A stretch of 64,000 nt of DNA from Brevibacillus gelatini (GCF_003710935.1 NZ_RHHS01000028.1:1-64000); one strand, 5' to 3'; numbered from the stretch's first letter, positions 24,029 through 33,779 are shown. Made by a program: numbers and translations. The notes: generated by a model not told the origin, from the letters alone.

Positions 24029-25276
24029 TTGAAAATTGTTTTTGCCACAGGGGATGAAGCGCTGGATGATTATGTGAGCAAAAAGGATGGCATTTTGGAA
24101 GTCGGCAGGGCATTGTATGCGGAACAGCTTGTCACCATGGTTCCTTCATTGAAACCAGACGTTGTATTGTTCTCGGAAACCATTCCGACTTCCCGTTTTG
24201 ATCAGAATGCGGGACATGTGGGGGCGGAAGCAAACATTCTCAAAATAATGGAGTCAATTGTCGAGGAAGGGATTCGTGTTGTCATGATCCTCAATGAACG
24301 CCCGCCAGGTCATCCCTTTTTGGCAAGGCTGATTGGATTGGGAATCTACGATTTGATCATGGGGGATACCATCAAGGTGGATCAGGTGATTGCCGCTCTT
24401 CACCATCCTGGTACTCGTAAACAGGTGAAACACCTTCTTCGTCAGGAAGAGGAGCTTACATCGGAGGATACCTACCGAGCAAAAGAAATTAAGCTGGTAG
24501 CGACTGAAGAGAAAAATCAGGAAGGTTCTCAACGTCCGATAAACCAACGGGTATTCCGATTTTCCAAGTCTGTGACGGACGTAAGAGAAAAGCTAAGAGA
24601 GAAATGGGAAGCACGTGAGAAAGAAAACAAAACCGCTCCCGAAAGATCAGTGATGGCCGAGAAATCAGCTGTAGAGGCTCGTAATAAAGAACCAGAAGCG
24701 ACTCCGGAGAAAATCATTGTGCTGTATTCACCTGAATCGACTGGAAAAACATATGTCGGCGTGAATACGGCTATTGCTGCAGCCAAACGATTACGTGTTC
24801 CCGTTCTATACAAGGATTGTACGCCGACATGCAAGACGAAACTGTGGTTTAACGCGCCAACGTTTCCGTTTACGCTATCCGACATCCCCCTTACGGTTGC
24901 AGGTAGGGATGCTAAGCCTTCTGCCAAGATTGGCGTACTGATTGTGGAAGCAGCAAAAAAGGATGATATCCCACCAGGGGCTGTTGTGTATGTAATCGTA
25001 GATTCAGATTACGCCCGGCAGGTGATCATCAGCAAGGCGCTGGATGGAATTCAACCCGCCGGAGTGATATGGAATATGGCATATGATGGGGCTTGTCACC
25101 CCCAAGAACTGATTCCTCTCCTCCTTGCGTTGGCGCTTCCGTATGACCATGCAGCCCATCTGGACATTGCGAACGGCATCCCCCGAGCGTTTTCAGATGA
25201 GGGGCTATGCGATCAATTGGTCAAGATCGTTCAAATGGACCCACTCCATCAGTACATGAGAAGTGGTATCGGATGA
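24029..25276 (+). CDS. TadZ/CpaE-like protein with altered P-loop
   Basis: About 415 residues from TTG 24029 (GAGGTGAT upstream). N-terminal receiver-like domain (about 1-120, MKIVFATGDEALDDYV..VVMILNERPPG), a charged linker, then a MinD-like domain starting near 235 with LYSPESTGKTYVGVNTAIAA. The loop keeps GKT but lacks the signature lysine of the KGG form. TadZ/CpaE proteins place Tad pili at the membrane. First of three such proteins in the element. Confidence 0.75.
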   Translation: MKIVFATGDEALDDYVSKKDGILEVGRALYAEQLVTMVPSLKPDVVLFSETIPTSRFDQNAGHVGAEANILKIMESIVEEGIRVVMILNERPPGHPFLARLIGLGIYDLIMGDTIKVDQVIAALHHPGTRKQVKHLLRQEEELTSEDTYRAKEIKLVATEEKNQEGSQRPINQRVFRFSKSVTDVREKLREKWEAREKENKTAPERSVMAEKSAVEARNKEPEATPEKIIVLYSPESTGKTYVGVNTAIAAAKRLRVPVLYKDCTPTCKTKLWFNAPTFPFTLSDIPLTVAGRDAKPSAKIGVLIVEAAKKDDIPPGAVVYVIVDSDYARQVIISKALDGIQPAGVIWNMAYDGACHPQELIPLLLALALPYDHAAHLDIANGIPRAFSDEGLCDQLVKIVQMDPLHQYMRSGIG

Positions 25277-25902
25277 GGATGCACGAGATGCGTGTATGGC
25301 AGAAACGGGATTATCGGTTGTTCAATGGGATGATGGCAATCGCTGTCATCTGTTTTTTAACCCACTACTATGTAGGGATGTTTCTTTTGTGCCTGGCTGC
25401 AACTCTGTATGTGGGAGCCGTTGTTCTAGTTTTTTTCGGTGTCGCCAAACGGCAGGCGATCAAGAAGAAATACTATCGTGAAGCCAAGCAAATGGGCCTG
25501 GAGAGAACATTTGTGATCCCCTACAACGAGTCCGACGACGAAATTTGGTTTGAAATTCACTTGATAGAACCAGGTGTAAAGCGAAGAAGTACGCCTGTTC
25601 GGGTATTGAGACAGTACATCCGTGATTTGCAGCGGTTGTACAGCTTCGCTAAAACGTATCCGAAAAAGAGGGTGGTTTTCGTCGGAACCACCCATCAAAC
25701 GTTGACGATTGCAGCCATGAAGGAAGCCAAACGGCTAGGTCTTGCTTATGAAGTAGCGCCCATCATACATGACCAATCAGCTCCGATGACAAAAAGAGAG
25801 TGGAGAGGTGTACTACGGAAGATGTATGGCGACGAACAAAACATACGAGCCCCGGCGAAAGGGGAGTGGCGCACACTCATTGTTCGTGTGGAAAATCCTT
25901 GA
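25273..25902 (+). CDS. membrane-anchored unknown protein
   Basis: About 209 residues. Two hydrophobic helices near the start (about 17-60), then a basic cytoplasmic-looking region with VVFVGTTHQTLTIAAMKEAKRLG. The ATG overlaps the stop of the previous gene (ATGA). Between two TadZ-like genes, so probably part of the same assembly; no family recognised. Confidence 0.6.
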   Translation: MRMHEMRVWQKRDYRLFNGMMAIAVICFLTHYYVGMFLLCLAATLYVGAVVLVFFGVAKRQAIKKKYYREAKQMGLERTFVIPYNESDDEIWFEIHLIEPGVKRRSTPVRVLRQYIRDLQRLYSFAKTYPKKRVVFVGTTHQTLTIAAMKEAKRLGLAYEVAPIIHDQSAPMTKREWRGVLRKMYGDEQNIRAPAKGEWRTLIVRVENP

Positions 25903-25923
25903 TGACTGAAAAACGAAAGGAAG

Positions 25924-27267
25924 ATGATTATGCTCGCTACTCAAACACAGCGTGTATTTTCTACAGTTCCCTTGAAAAATAAAGACGTAACAGTTGTTTC
26001 ACCCGATCAGTTGCTGTCCCATGTGCAGGAAACTCCAAATGCCATCGTGTATCTTCTCTGGCCAGAGGATAAAGTTCTGCTCCCTCTTCTGCGGGATCAT
26101 GCAAAGGTGTATGTCCTTGGGAATTTTAAGAGCGAACAATACGTCGAAGAAATGAAGGATGCCATGCGGAATGGTGCCCACGACTTCCTGGATCGTACGG
26201 ATCATGTTTCCACAGCTTCATATGATACAAACGATTCGGAAACGGAAACGAAGCCTGTTGAACACGTCATTCGCTTGGTACCCAGGACAAGACCATCTTC
26301 TTCGGTTCCCCGGAGCAAAGAACAATCAAAGTTTTCGGAACCGATGGAACATGAAGAGCAGCAAAGGAAGGAAGAAAAACAAGAGTTCCATCCTCCGATT
26401 GACCAGCAACCTGAGACTGTATCCGTCAACTTCTCACGTCTGGATGAACTTCACATTCGGCCCATCGGGGGACGACAGATGTTTGTGGTTACCTCAACAA
26501 AGGGGGGAATCGGAAAAACAACCATCGCCATGAACGTGGCCCGGCTGTTGCATGATCATGCAAACGGTCGGGTCATTCTTGTTGACTTGATGCACCCACA
26601 CGGCAACGTGACAACAAGAATGCGAATCAAGTCGGAAGTAAATGTGAAAACGTGGGAGCCGTACTTCGAGAACAACGCGCTTGTAACGGATCAAGTAATT
26701 CTCACCAAACTGGTGGTTAAGCACCCCAACGGCCTGTATGTACTGCCTGGTGTGAATGTAGGCCAATCTTGCTCTCCCGAGCTTGTCGGCTACATTTTGA
26801 CCCATCTCACTCGGACATTTGACTACGTGGTGATTGATATCGGGCCAGAGCGGCAAGACCTTCTCAGTGTGGCGATGTCGATGGCAAACAGGACCCTGCT
26901 GGTCGTTGACTACGATTTGGCAACCATCAAGGATTCACAGGAATATCTGGATCTTTGGAGCAGACGGCAACTATTCTTAGAAAAAATCAGTGTGTTGGTC
27001 AACTTTGAGCCGACGAAGAAAGACCGGAATACCCTGACGAGGGAAAAATGCAAAGCCTACCTCAACGGGTTGTCCATCATCGGGTTTCTGCCGGAGGCGG
27101 CCGGCATGCGGGCCATTCACAATGAGGGGAAGGTGCTGGTACAAGAAGATAAATCCCATCCCTTCTCTGTTGCCCTCATCGGAGTTATGGAGTCGCTCGT
27201 ATCCGGATTTACGCTTAAAGAGAAACGAGGGTTTTTTGCAAGGCTGTTTGGAGGGAAAAAATCATGA
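25924..27267 (+). CDS. TadZ/CpaE-like MinD-family ATPase
   Basis: 447 residues: an N-terminal receiver-like region (about 1-100), a Glu/Lys-rich linker, and a MinD/ParA domain with the complete deviant Walker A STKGGIGKTT near 190, VILVDLMHPHGN near 218 and YVVIDIGPERQD near 302. Of the three related proteins in the element, this one has the canonical ATP site. Likely role: positioning the pilus or transfer complex. AAAGGAAG lies before ATG 25924; ATG 25930 is also possible. Overlaps the next gene by 4 bases. Confidence 0.85.
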   Translation: MIMLATQTQRVFSTVPLKNKDVTVVSPDQLLSHVQETPNAIVYLLWPEDKVLLPLLRDHAKVYVLGNFKSEQYVEEMKDAMRNGAHDFLDRTDHVSTASYDTNDSETETKPVEHVIRLVPRTRPSSSVPRSKEQSKFSEPMEHEEQQRKEEKQEFHPPIDQQPETVSVNFSRLDELHIRPIGGRQMFVVTSTKGGIGKTTIAMNVARLLHDHANGRVILVDLMHPHGNVTTRMRIKSEVNVKTWEPYFENNALVTDQVILTKLVVKHPNGLYVLPGVNVGQSCSPELVGYILTHLTRTFDYVVIDIGPERQDLLSVAMSMANRTLLVVDYDLATIKDSQEYLDLWSRRQLFLEKISVLVNFEPTKKDRNTLTREKCKAYLNGLSIIGFLPEAAGMRAIHNEGKVLVQEDKSHPFSVALIGVMESLVSGFTLKEKRGFFARLFGGKKS

Positions 27268-28142
27268 AGAAGTTTTTAGCAGTAATTTTGGCGCTTTCCC
27301 TTGTGGGAAGCGCCCACTCTTTTGCGTTCGCGGAAAAAAAGGCTACGGTATCCATTCCGGAAGGGACGAGCGCTTATAAAATCGTGGACAAGGAGGGGAA
27401 TTTTGTAGATTTGGAGTTTACGTACAAAAAGGATGTAATAACGGTGGTGGTTACGGTTCCCAATACCGAAAACGATCCCCAAATTATAACGGTTCCTCTT
27501 GAAAATACTGAAAAAAGGGACGAAGACAGTGCTGACAGTACCGGCGGAGATCTGAAGAATGATTCGATATTCAGTGTACCCATGGATTCTGTAAACCATT
27601 GGGCGAGAAACGACATTTTGCTAATGAACCAACTCGGGTTACTGAAAGGTTATCCAGATGGAACGTTTAAGCCGGAAAAAACCATCACGAGAGCGGAATA
27701 TGCTGCGCTCTTGGAGCGTGTGTTAAAAATGGCATCAACAGTTCCTAAGTCAGTGGAAACAACGGTCTTTTCTGATGTAAAACCAGATGATTGGTTTTTC
27801 GGGCCGGTTTCTTCTCTGGTAGTCCGTAAGAACATTAATCCGGAAGTATATTCGGAAGGGCATTTCTTCCCTAATGCTGCGATCCCGCGTGAAGAGATTG
27901 CCCTCTGGACAGCCGTAGATGTTCCTGAAATCTCTTCGCAAGATGTGAAGTTCAAGGACGAGAGTGCCATGAAGTATCCAGTTGACGTGAAGAAAGTGGC
28001 TGCTGCTGGGCTCTTAAAGGGCTTTCCTGATGGATCGTTTCGACCCAACGGTAACACCACTCGTGCAGAAGCCGCGACTATGATGGTTCGTTTTTTGAAG
28101 ATGAAAGGAATCATCAATGAACAAAATGAGCGGAAGATGTAG
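27264..28142 (+). CDS. exported protein with three S-layer homology repeats
   Basis: 292 residues: signal peptide (about 1-23), a short beta-rich part, then three SLH repeats (about 110-165, 170-225, 230-287), each with the LGLLKGYPDGTFKP..TRAEYAALL pattern or a variant. SLH domains bind pyruvylated secondary wall polymer, so it should anchor at the cell surface. Coupled to the ATPase gene (ATGA overlap). Confidence 0.9.
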   Translation: MKKFLAVILALSLVGSAHSFAFAEKKATVSIPEGTSAYKIVDKEGNFVDLEFTYKKDVITVVVTVPNTENDPQIITVPLENTEKRDEDSADSTGGDLKNDSIFSVPMDSVNHWARNDILLMNQLGLLKGYPDGTFKPEKTITRAEYAALLERVLKMASTVPKSVETTVFSDVKPDDWFFGPVSSLVVRKNINPEVYSEGHFFPNAAIPREEIALWTAVDVPEISSQDVKFKDESAMKYPVDVKKVAAAGLLKGFPDGSFRPNGNTTRAEAATMMVRFLKMKGIINEQNERKM

Positions 28143-28159
28143 AGAAGGGGAGTGAGACA

Positions 28160-29680
28160 ATGAAAAAATGGATAAAGCAAGCTACGGCTGCAATTACCGC
28201 TGCAGTATTACTGTTCTCGTCTATGCCTCTGAAAACGGAAGCTGCAACGCAGACGATCAGTTTTCCTTCCAGCCCAAGTAGATCACAGTCAAAAACCATT
28301 ACCATCCCTAACCTTAAGAGTGTTACCAGTATAAGCGTAGATACAGGGACAGTTTCATACACGGTCAATGGAAATAATGTAACCATTACCGTGAACAATG
28401 GGGCTCCGACTGGAAGCCACACACCGTCTAAGACGGTGACTGACTCATTGACGAATACAACTGGTTCGTTCCCTAGTAGCATCTCTTACAATTCAGGAGG
28501 GTACTCGGGAACACTTTATAAAAGCGGAAGTGTAACCCAAGTCCAAACAGGAGGGACTTATATTCCCGCGGACTCTTTTGTTGCGGAGGAAACGAGAAGC
28601 TTTTCAAGGAGCGGTGATCCGTGCAATTTACCTCCTTTTAATGCGCCAGATAATATCCCTTATAACTCGGGAGGCTACACGGGAACACTTAAATGGGTTG
28701 AGAAGACGAATTTCAATTATGTAAGATGTCCGGAAACTGATGGAACTGATACGTTATATGCAACATCTTTGACGATTAGGTACAAGGGAACAGTTACTAG
28801 ACCTGAAATCGATACACGAACGTATTCCTATACGCAGAACTATAGTGGGACCGTATACGGATCAACAACATATTATTATTCCTACAATGTAACACTCACT
28901 TATGTAGATAACACGAAACCAACTCTTACGCTGACAACGGTGGACAATCTCACCTTATCTGAAGTTTCCGGGTTCAACACTTACACAATTTCCGGGCAAA
29001 TGAATGATGCCGATGTTGGAGATGTGATCACGACGAAGTATCAAATTGACTCGAATCCCGCGCAAATCATTGCTACAAATCCTTCTACTGGATCACCACA
29101 GTCATTTAATAAAACCATCACGATTGACTCAACAATCCCGGAGGGAAACCATGTGTTGAAGGTGTGGGTTGAAGACGATAAGGGAGGAAATAGCAGTATT
29201 GAATCAAGGAATTTTGTGGTGGACAAAACCCCTCCAGCAGCACCAACTTTTTCGGAAGATCCGATCGGACAGGCAGTCTCCAAAACAGTCACGATCAACT
29301 TTCCATCGGATGCAAATGTAAAAGAGTACAAGATTGATAATGGGGACTGGACGACCTATACCGAACCGCTCACGCTGACAAAAAATGCAACCATCTACGC
29401 AAGAGCAATCGATATAGCGGGTAACGAGAGTGTCGCTTCACATTCCGTTACGTCGATCGGTCCGCCCAATCCAATTGTGAATGTCGTGGAGTTGTCGGAA
29501 GACAGCGTAAAAGTAACAGACACCCAAACATACCCTGACCCTGTAGAACGTCAGTTTAGCATTCTAAAAGATGGTCAGAATATCCAAACCTCAAGCTGGA
29601 CAGACGAAGAGGAATATACCTTCTCAGGGCTTGCCCCTAACACCATATACGATGTTCAAGTCGATGTCAGATTCAAATGA
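28160..29680 (+). CDS. large exported beta-rich surface protein
   Basis: 506 residues: signal peptide (about 1-29), a Ser/Thr/Tyr-rich region with two repeats of an YNSGGY.GTL motif, then Ig-like segments (about 255-440, DKTPPAAPTFSEDP..ARAIDIAGNES) and a fibronectin-III-like end. Likely adhesin or part of a surface appendage. GAAGGGGAG ribosome site. Confidence 0.75.
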   Translation: MKKWIKQATAAITAAVLLFSSMPLKTEAATQTISFPSSPSRSQSKTITIPNLKSVTSISVDTGTVSYTVNGNNVTITVNNGAPTGSHTPSKTVTDSLTNTTGSFPSSISYNSGGYSGTLYKSGSVTQVQTGGTYIPADSFVAEETRSFSRSGDPCNLPPFNAPDNIPYNSGGYTGTLKWVEKTNFNYVRCPETDGTDTLYATSLTIRYKGTVTRPEIDTRTYSYTQNYSGTVYGSTTYYYSYNVTLTYVDNTKPTLTLTTVDNLTLSEVSGFNTYTISGQMNDADVGDVITTKYQIDSNPAQIIATNPSTGSPQSFNKTITIDSTIPEGNHVLKVWVEDDKGGNSSIESRNFVVDKTPPAAPTFSEDPIGQAVSKTVTINFPSDANVKEYKIDNGDWTTYTEPLTLTKNATIYARAIDIAGNESVASHSVTSIGPPNPIVNVVELSEDSVKVTDTQTYPDPVERQFSILKDGQNIQTSSWTDEEEYTFSGLAPNTIYDVQVDVRFK

Positions 29681-29694
29681 GGAGTGTGGTTATT

Positions 29695-30870
29695 GTGAAA
29701 AAAGTACGTCAGATAGCAATTCTAACGCTGTTAGGTTGCTTTTCTTTTGCTCAACTTTCATTTGCTGCAAGTGCGGTTTCTACGACGATTGTTAACGTGG
29801 TAACTTTGGCAAAGACTCCTACTAACTTGACATTGGACACGGAGGCAGCGACAGACACGTCGCTGCCTTTGCGTTGGGATGCGAATGGAAACCCTTCAAA
29901 TACCGGGTATACTCTCGAAATGTCTGAAGATCAAACCGACTGGACGGTTGTGCTGGACAAGGGCATTGACGATATGGAAGAAACGGTTACAGGGTTGGTG
30001 GGTAATAAGATGTATTATTTTCGGGTTTCGTCGTTCAACCAGGATTCGCCTCCAAAAACAAACGGAGAGTACCTGACCGGTCAATTCCTGACAAAACCTG
30101 CTAAACCTGCAACACCGACCGGAAGTGTCGATGGCCAAACCATCACGGTCAACTGGGAGAACGAGCCTGGTACGACGACCAAGCTGTTTGACAGCAACGA
30201 TCAGCAGCTCACGATCAATGACGGGGACACAAGCAAAACATTGGCCGACTTAACACCGGATACCGCCTATGAGTTTTACATTGTTCATTCCAATGCAACA
30301 GGTGATTCAGTGCCATCAGATAAAGTGAAGATCTGGACGGATGCCAAGGAGCCAGCTAATTTACGAGTGACTGACAGCAGTGAAACGTCTTTGACCGTTG
30401 CGATTGATGCAAACGGGAATCCGTCTACAACCCAATACAAATATCGTATCAACACAATCGATGGTACGGCTATTGATGAAAGTGACTGGACTACAGACCT
30501 GACCTACAACTTTGGCTCTTTATCTCCCGGAAGGTATCGGGTATACGCAAAAGCCCGAAATAACCCGCAAAACCCGAATGCGAAAGAAACGGCCGAGATC
30601 GAGCTGGTGACGGGGACTGTACCAGCTGCACCTACGGTTAATACCGTTCCGACGGAAGACTCGATCACAGTAACGCTTACACCGAATTCAGATTCGACGA
30701 ATGTTGAGTTCCGAATTGTCCTGCAGGATGAGAATGGCCAGGAGGTTGCGACTACAGATTGGGCTCAACAAGGTACGGGATGGGCTGCCTCCGAACTGAC
30801 GTACACGTTTACCGGTTTGCAGCCCAATCGAAAATACAAGGTGCTTGGGGAAGCACGATATGCAGAGTAA
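29695..30870 (+). CDS. exported fibronectin type III-like protein
   Basis: About 391 residues from GTG 29695 (GAGGAG upstream; an ATG 18 bases earlier overlaps the preceding stop). Signal peptide, then four FN3-like units with the recurring W(D)ANGNPS and Y.F.V.A motifs. Probably extracellular and adhesive; the repeats point to a shared origin with the neighbouring two proteins. Confidence 0.8.
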   Translation: MKKVRQIAILTLLGCFSFAQLSFAASAVSTTIVNVVTLAKTPTNLTLDTEAATDTSLPLRWDANGNPSNTGYTLEMSEDQTDWTVVLDKGIDDMEETVTGLVGNKMYYFRVSSFNQDSPPKTNGEYLTGQFLTKPAKPATPTGSVDGQTITVNWENEPGTTTKLFDSNDQQLTINDGDTSKTLADLTPDTAYEFYIVHSNATGDSVPSDKVKIWTDAKEPANLRVTDSSETSLTVAIDANGNPSTTQYKYRINTIDGTAIDESDWTTDLTYNFGSLSPGRYRVYAKARNNPQNPNAKETAEIELVTGTVPAAPTVNTVPTEDSITVTLTPNSDSTNVEFRIVLQDENGQEVATTDWAQQGTGWAASELTYTFTGLQPNRKYKVLGEARYAE

Positions 30871-30879
30871 GGAGGTTTC

Positions 30880-32430
30880 ATGATGAAACAGCGCTGGAGA
30901 AAGGTTGGCTTGGCCCTTGTATTCCTTGCAGGCCAACCTGCTCATACGATTTTTGCGGCCAATCCGTCTGTAGTGGCTGAGCAAGAGGAATGGACACTGG
31001 CAACTGTACCTAAGTTGTCTGTAGCCGGGGTGTCTGGAAATACACACACTGTTCAAATTGACACGAATAACCCATCGGGAACGGAAATGAAAATGGAGAA
31101 GTCGGGATCTCCCGACTTCTCTGTTTTTGATGTCGTGCAAGATTGGACCCCACACAATGACGGAGATACGTTTACCCTTGACCTGCAAGATGCGGAAACC
31201 GTGTATATCCGTATCAAAGCACGAAATGGGAAAGGGCTTGAGACTTTGTACTCGGAGCCTCTAACACTCATTCAGGCTCCAGCCATGCCTACCTTGGCTT
31301 CTCAAGATAGTACGGATCGTAGTATAACCTTGGTTGTCAACCCTGTACAGGGGGCACATGTTTACAAAGTGAAACGCTCCGATTGGGATGAGGCGAAAGT
31401 GTTTACAGACACGACTTTTACAGATGACACGGTTTCACCAGGAAGGCCGTACACGTACGAGTTTTGGGCTGAAAATATTGTCATGAGCAACAAGAATATG
31501 ATTACCATTTGGACCAAGCCGGCGCCGCCGATCTTGAAGGTCCAAAACGTGACCGCAACGAGCATTACGTTAAAAGTTGACCTCAATGGGAATCCGGATG
31601 ATGTTTTAATAGAGGCTAAACGTGAAGGAGGAAATCCTGTTGTAAATGGAACCTTGATCGAAGAAACCGGACTCAAGGAGAATACGGAGTACACCTATGA
31701 GGCCCGAGTTGAGTCTTCCAATCACGAGTATTCCGAATGGGTTTCAGAAACATTCCGAACGGGAATGATTCCGGTTACTTCTGATCCCGATCAGGAATTT
31801 GACAAAGCAGCGGGGGACATCTTCTCCGAGGTTGTGTACCAGGTGGACGCTGACGATACAGGGGCATGGGTCGATGTAATTGTGAAAAACACACGTGGAA
31901 TGGATGTTCAGGGGACAGTCAATGGGGTTACTCAATCCTTGGGTGACGAATCCGTTCGATTTGGTGATCTTGAGTGGAACAAGGATTATGTTCTGACAAT
32001 TGTAGTCAGTGACGGTACCAGAAAGAGAGAAAGGCAATTTACAATAAAAACCCCGGAAAAACGTACATCAGAAGAGGAGACATTCAGGAAAGAAGCAGCA
32101 CAGATTATTCAATCCATCAACCTGGTCGCCGATGGTCAGATCAACTCCGGAAAAGCCTGGATCGAAGTTGAGGTACCACAATCCAACTACGCTGTGGTCG
32201 CAACCATCGAAGGGGTTTCCCAAGAGATTACGAAGAAAGCACGCTTTGAAAATCTGAATGACAAAACCGCCTATGTCGTTTCTTTCGAGGTACGTAATGG
32301 CAAATACTCGTATCGTGCACAACGGGAGATCACCACTCCGAACCGGACAGCTCCAGAGGTGGTAAACATCTCGAAGAGCGGCGGTCATTTGCAGATTGAG
32401 GTTTTGACCCATTCAGAGCTGAAGAATTGA
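30880..32430 (+). CDS. exported fibronectin type III-like protein
   Basis: 516 residues: signal peptide (about 1-27), FN3-like units with DTNNPSG, DLNGNPDD and similar loops, and a C-terminal pair of related beta modules (about 300-510). AAGGAGG ribosome site. Last gene of this transcription block; a strong terminator follows. Confidence 0.8.
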   Translation: MMKQRWRKVGLALVFLAGQPAHTIFAANPSVVAEQEEWTLATVPKLSVAGVSGNTHTVQIDTNNPSGTEMKMEKSGSPDFSVFDVVQDWTPHNDGDTFTLDLQDAETVYIRIKARNGKGLETLYSEPLTLIQAPAMPTLASQDSTDRSITLVVNPVQGAHVYKVKRSDWDEAKVFTDTTFTDDTVSPGRPYTYEFWAENIVMSNKNMITIWTKPAPPILKVQNVTATSITLKVDLNGNPDDVLIEAKREGGNPVVNGTLIEETGLKENTEYTYEARVESSNHEYSEWVSETFRTGMIPVTSDPDQEFDKAAGDIFSEVVYQVDADDTGAWVDVIVKNTRGMDVQGTVNGVTQSLGDESVRFGDLEWNKDYVLTIVVSDGTRKRERQFTIKTPEKRTSEEETFRKEAAQIIQSINLVADGQINSGKAWIEVEVPQSNYAVVATIEGVSQEITKKARFENLNDKTAYVVSFEVRNGKYSYRAQREITTPNRTAPEVVNISKSGGHLQIEVLTHSELKN

Positions 32431-32439
32431 TCGACAGCG

Positions 32440-32470
32440 CCCTTGTCAGAAAATGACAAGGGTATTTTTT
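32440..32470 (+). terminator. strong terminator ending the surface-protein block
   Basis: Perfect 9-bp stem CCCTTGTCA/TGACAAGGG with a 5-base loop and TATTTTTT. Confidence 0.9.
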
Positions 32471-32525
32471 AATCATTAAAAGAAAAAATGATTGCAAACA
32501 TTGGTTGGATATGGTAATGTGGGTA

Positions 32526-32550
32526 TTGACAATAAGTAAGTGCTTGAATT
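32526..32550 (+). promoter_or_regulatory. 25-base motif, second copy
   Basis: Same motif as 14650-14674 with two base changes (TTGACAATA at the start, AAGTGCTTGAATT at the end, same spacing). It follows the terminator and precedes the toxin-antitoxin cassettes. No convincing -10 follows here, so it may be a protein-binding site more than a promoter. Confidence 0.5.
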
Positions 32551-32677
32551 GCGCTTTTATATTGATTGTGGTGTCCACAACGAAAAGCTCTCAGGATCGT
32601 AAAAGCAGTTTACCCGGTATATCAGGTGGAAGGGTGATCTGCTTCTACTCTCGAGTGTTTTATGATATGCTAATTAC

Positions 32678-32824
32678 AACAGTAATTGTACACACTAAAA
32701 AAGACCAACAGCGCGGCAACGCTGTCGGTCCTGCACAATAGTCGTTCCCCGCAAGGGGCGGCTCAATACTTGGTGTGAAATAGACCGCTGAGCTGCTAAC
32801 TCAAGGGCGGTCTATTTCCTTTTG
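32678..32824 (+). ncRNA. predicted antitoxin RNA, cassette 1
   Basis: Proposed antisense RNA. Possible -10 TATGCT at 32666; it would run through the GACCaACAGCG hairpin and end at the AAATAGACCGC/GCGGTCTATTT terminator, which overlaps the 3' end of the toxin gene on the other strand. Boundaries are inferred from comparison with cassettes 2 and 3. Confidence 0.5.
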
Positions 32825-32895
32825 TGGAAAGACAGTATGGCTACGAGCAACATGCCAAAGGCAAGCATCAAAGAAAGAGCTTCGTATACTGTCAT
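32812..32895 (-). CDS. holin-like type I toxin, cassette 1
   Basis: 27-residue hydrophobic peptide beginning MTVYEALSLMLAFG and ending SFHKRK: one membrane helix and a basic tail, as in the BsrG/TxpA and Hol_Tox toxins. GGGGGTGAG ribosome site. An extended -10 (TGG TATAAT, 32971-32976 on the minus strand) lies about 75 bases upstream. It should act at the membrane, held in check by the antisense RNA. Confidence 0.85.
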   Translation of the reverse strand: MTVYEALSLMLAFGMLLVAILSFHKRK

Positions 32896-33053
32896 TGTCT
32901 CACCCCCTTCCCTGATGGGGTAGAGAGTGAGCCGACCACCCTTGAGGAGCCGTTTCTATTGTGCAAGAAAATTATACCATACCGGAACAAGAAAATGGCT
33001 TTATCTGGAACGTCAAAATGGACTTTTGCAGCAAAAAGAAGTATAATAACCAC

Positions 33054-33197
33054 CAAAGAGGATCATACAATAACAAAGACCGCAGGTGCTAGCAACACCT
33101 ACGGTCTTACACAATAGCCGCCCTCAAAGGCGTCGGCTCATATTCTGGGGAAGTAGATCACCATGCTGCCAAGCTCAAGGGTGATCTACTTTTTTCT
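33054..33197 (+). ncRNA. predicted antitoxin RNA, cassette 2
   Basis: -10 TATAAT at 33042-33047 with a weak -35 (TGGACT) 17 bases upstream. The RNA would contain the GACCGcAGGTG/CACCTaCGGTC hairpin and end at the GTAGATCACC/GGTGATCTAC stem with six T, overlapping the toxin 3' end. Confidence 0.55.
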
Positions 33198-33293
33198 TCC
33201 GATGTTCAGCAGTGTTACGACCAAAGCGATCAACGCAACAACAAATGTTCCAAACTGGATCATCAGATTCATTGCGTAGTGTGCTGACATCAT
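33186..33293 (-). CDS. holin-like type I toxin, cassette 2 (divergent)
   Basis: 35 residues, MMSAHYAMNLMIQFG then a hydrophobic helix and NIGRKK. GGGGGTGAGATCC before the ATG. Same layout and upstream region as its neighbours but a clearly different toxin sequence. Toxin promoter -10 at 33371-33376 (minus strand). Confidence 0.8.
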   Translation of the reverse strand: MMSAHYAMNLMIQFGTFVVALIALVVTLLNIGRKK

Positions 33294-33453
33294 GGATCTC
33301 ACCCCCTTTCCCTGATGGGGTAGAGAGTGAGCCGACCACCCTTGAGGAGCCGATTCTATTGTGCAAGAAAATTATACCATACCGGAACAAGAAAATGGCT
33401 TTATCTGGAACGTCAAAATGGACTTTCATAGCAAAAAGAAGTATAATAACCAC

Positions 33454-33605
33454 CAAAGAGGGTCATACAATAAAAATGACCGCAGGTGCTGGGAACACCT
33501 ACGGTCCTGCACAATAGACGTCCCCCAACAAGGGGGCGGCTCAAATCGTTGGTGAGTAGACCTCCAGGCCTACCAAGCTCAAGGGAGGTCTACTTCTTTT
33601 TGTGG
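33454..33605 (+). ncRNA. predicted antitoxin RNA, cassette 3
   Basis: -10 TATAAT at 33442-33447; hairpin GACCGcAGGTG; terminator GTAGACCTCC/GGAGGTCTAC followed by TTCTTTTT, overlapping the 3' end of the toxin on the other strand. Confidence 0.55.
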
Positions 33606-33673
33606 AATGACAGCACGGCTACGATCAGCAGACCGAAAGTAAGCATTAATGAAAGTGCTTCGTACACTGTCAC
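33590..33673 (-). CDS. holin-like type I toxin, cassette 3
   Basis: 27 residues with a GTG start, VTVYEALSLMLTFG to SFHKKK, closely similar to the cassette 1 toxin. GGGGGTGAGATC ribosome site; -10 on the minus strand at 33750-33755. Confidence 0.85.
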   Translation of the reverse strand: MTVYEALSLMLTFGLLIVAVLSFHKKK

Positions 33674-33779
33674 GATCTCACCCCCTTTCCCTGATGGGGT
33701 AGAGAGTGAGCCGACCACCCTTGAGGAGCCATGCTATTGTACAATGAAGATTATACCATGGATTGAGATTTTGAGTACC

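Larger units (their letters stand above)
32903..33770. repeat. three repeats of the toxin promoter and leader
   Basis: A segment starting CCCTGATGGGGTAGAGAG and running through the toxin -10 occurs at about 32910-32980, 33310-33380 and 33690-33760. The first two copies stay nearly identical for about 190 bases, into the next antitoxin RNA. Tandem duplication of the cassette explains this. Confidence 0.85.

Noticed and set aside
24529-24927. 132-codon minus-strand frame inside the TadZ-like gene
   Set aside because: Antisense shadow of a well supported gene; low-complexity product.
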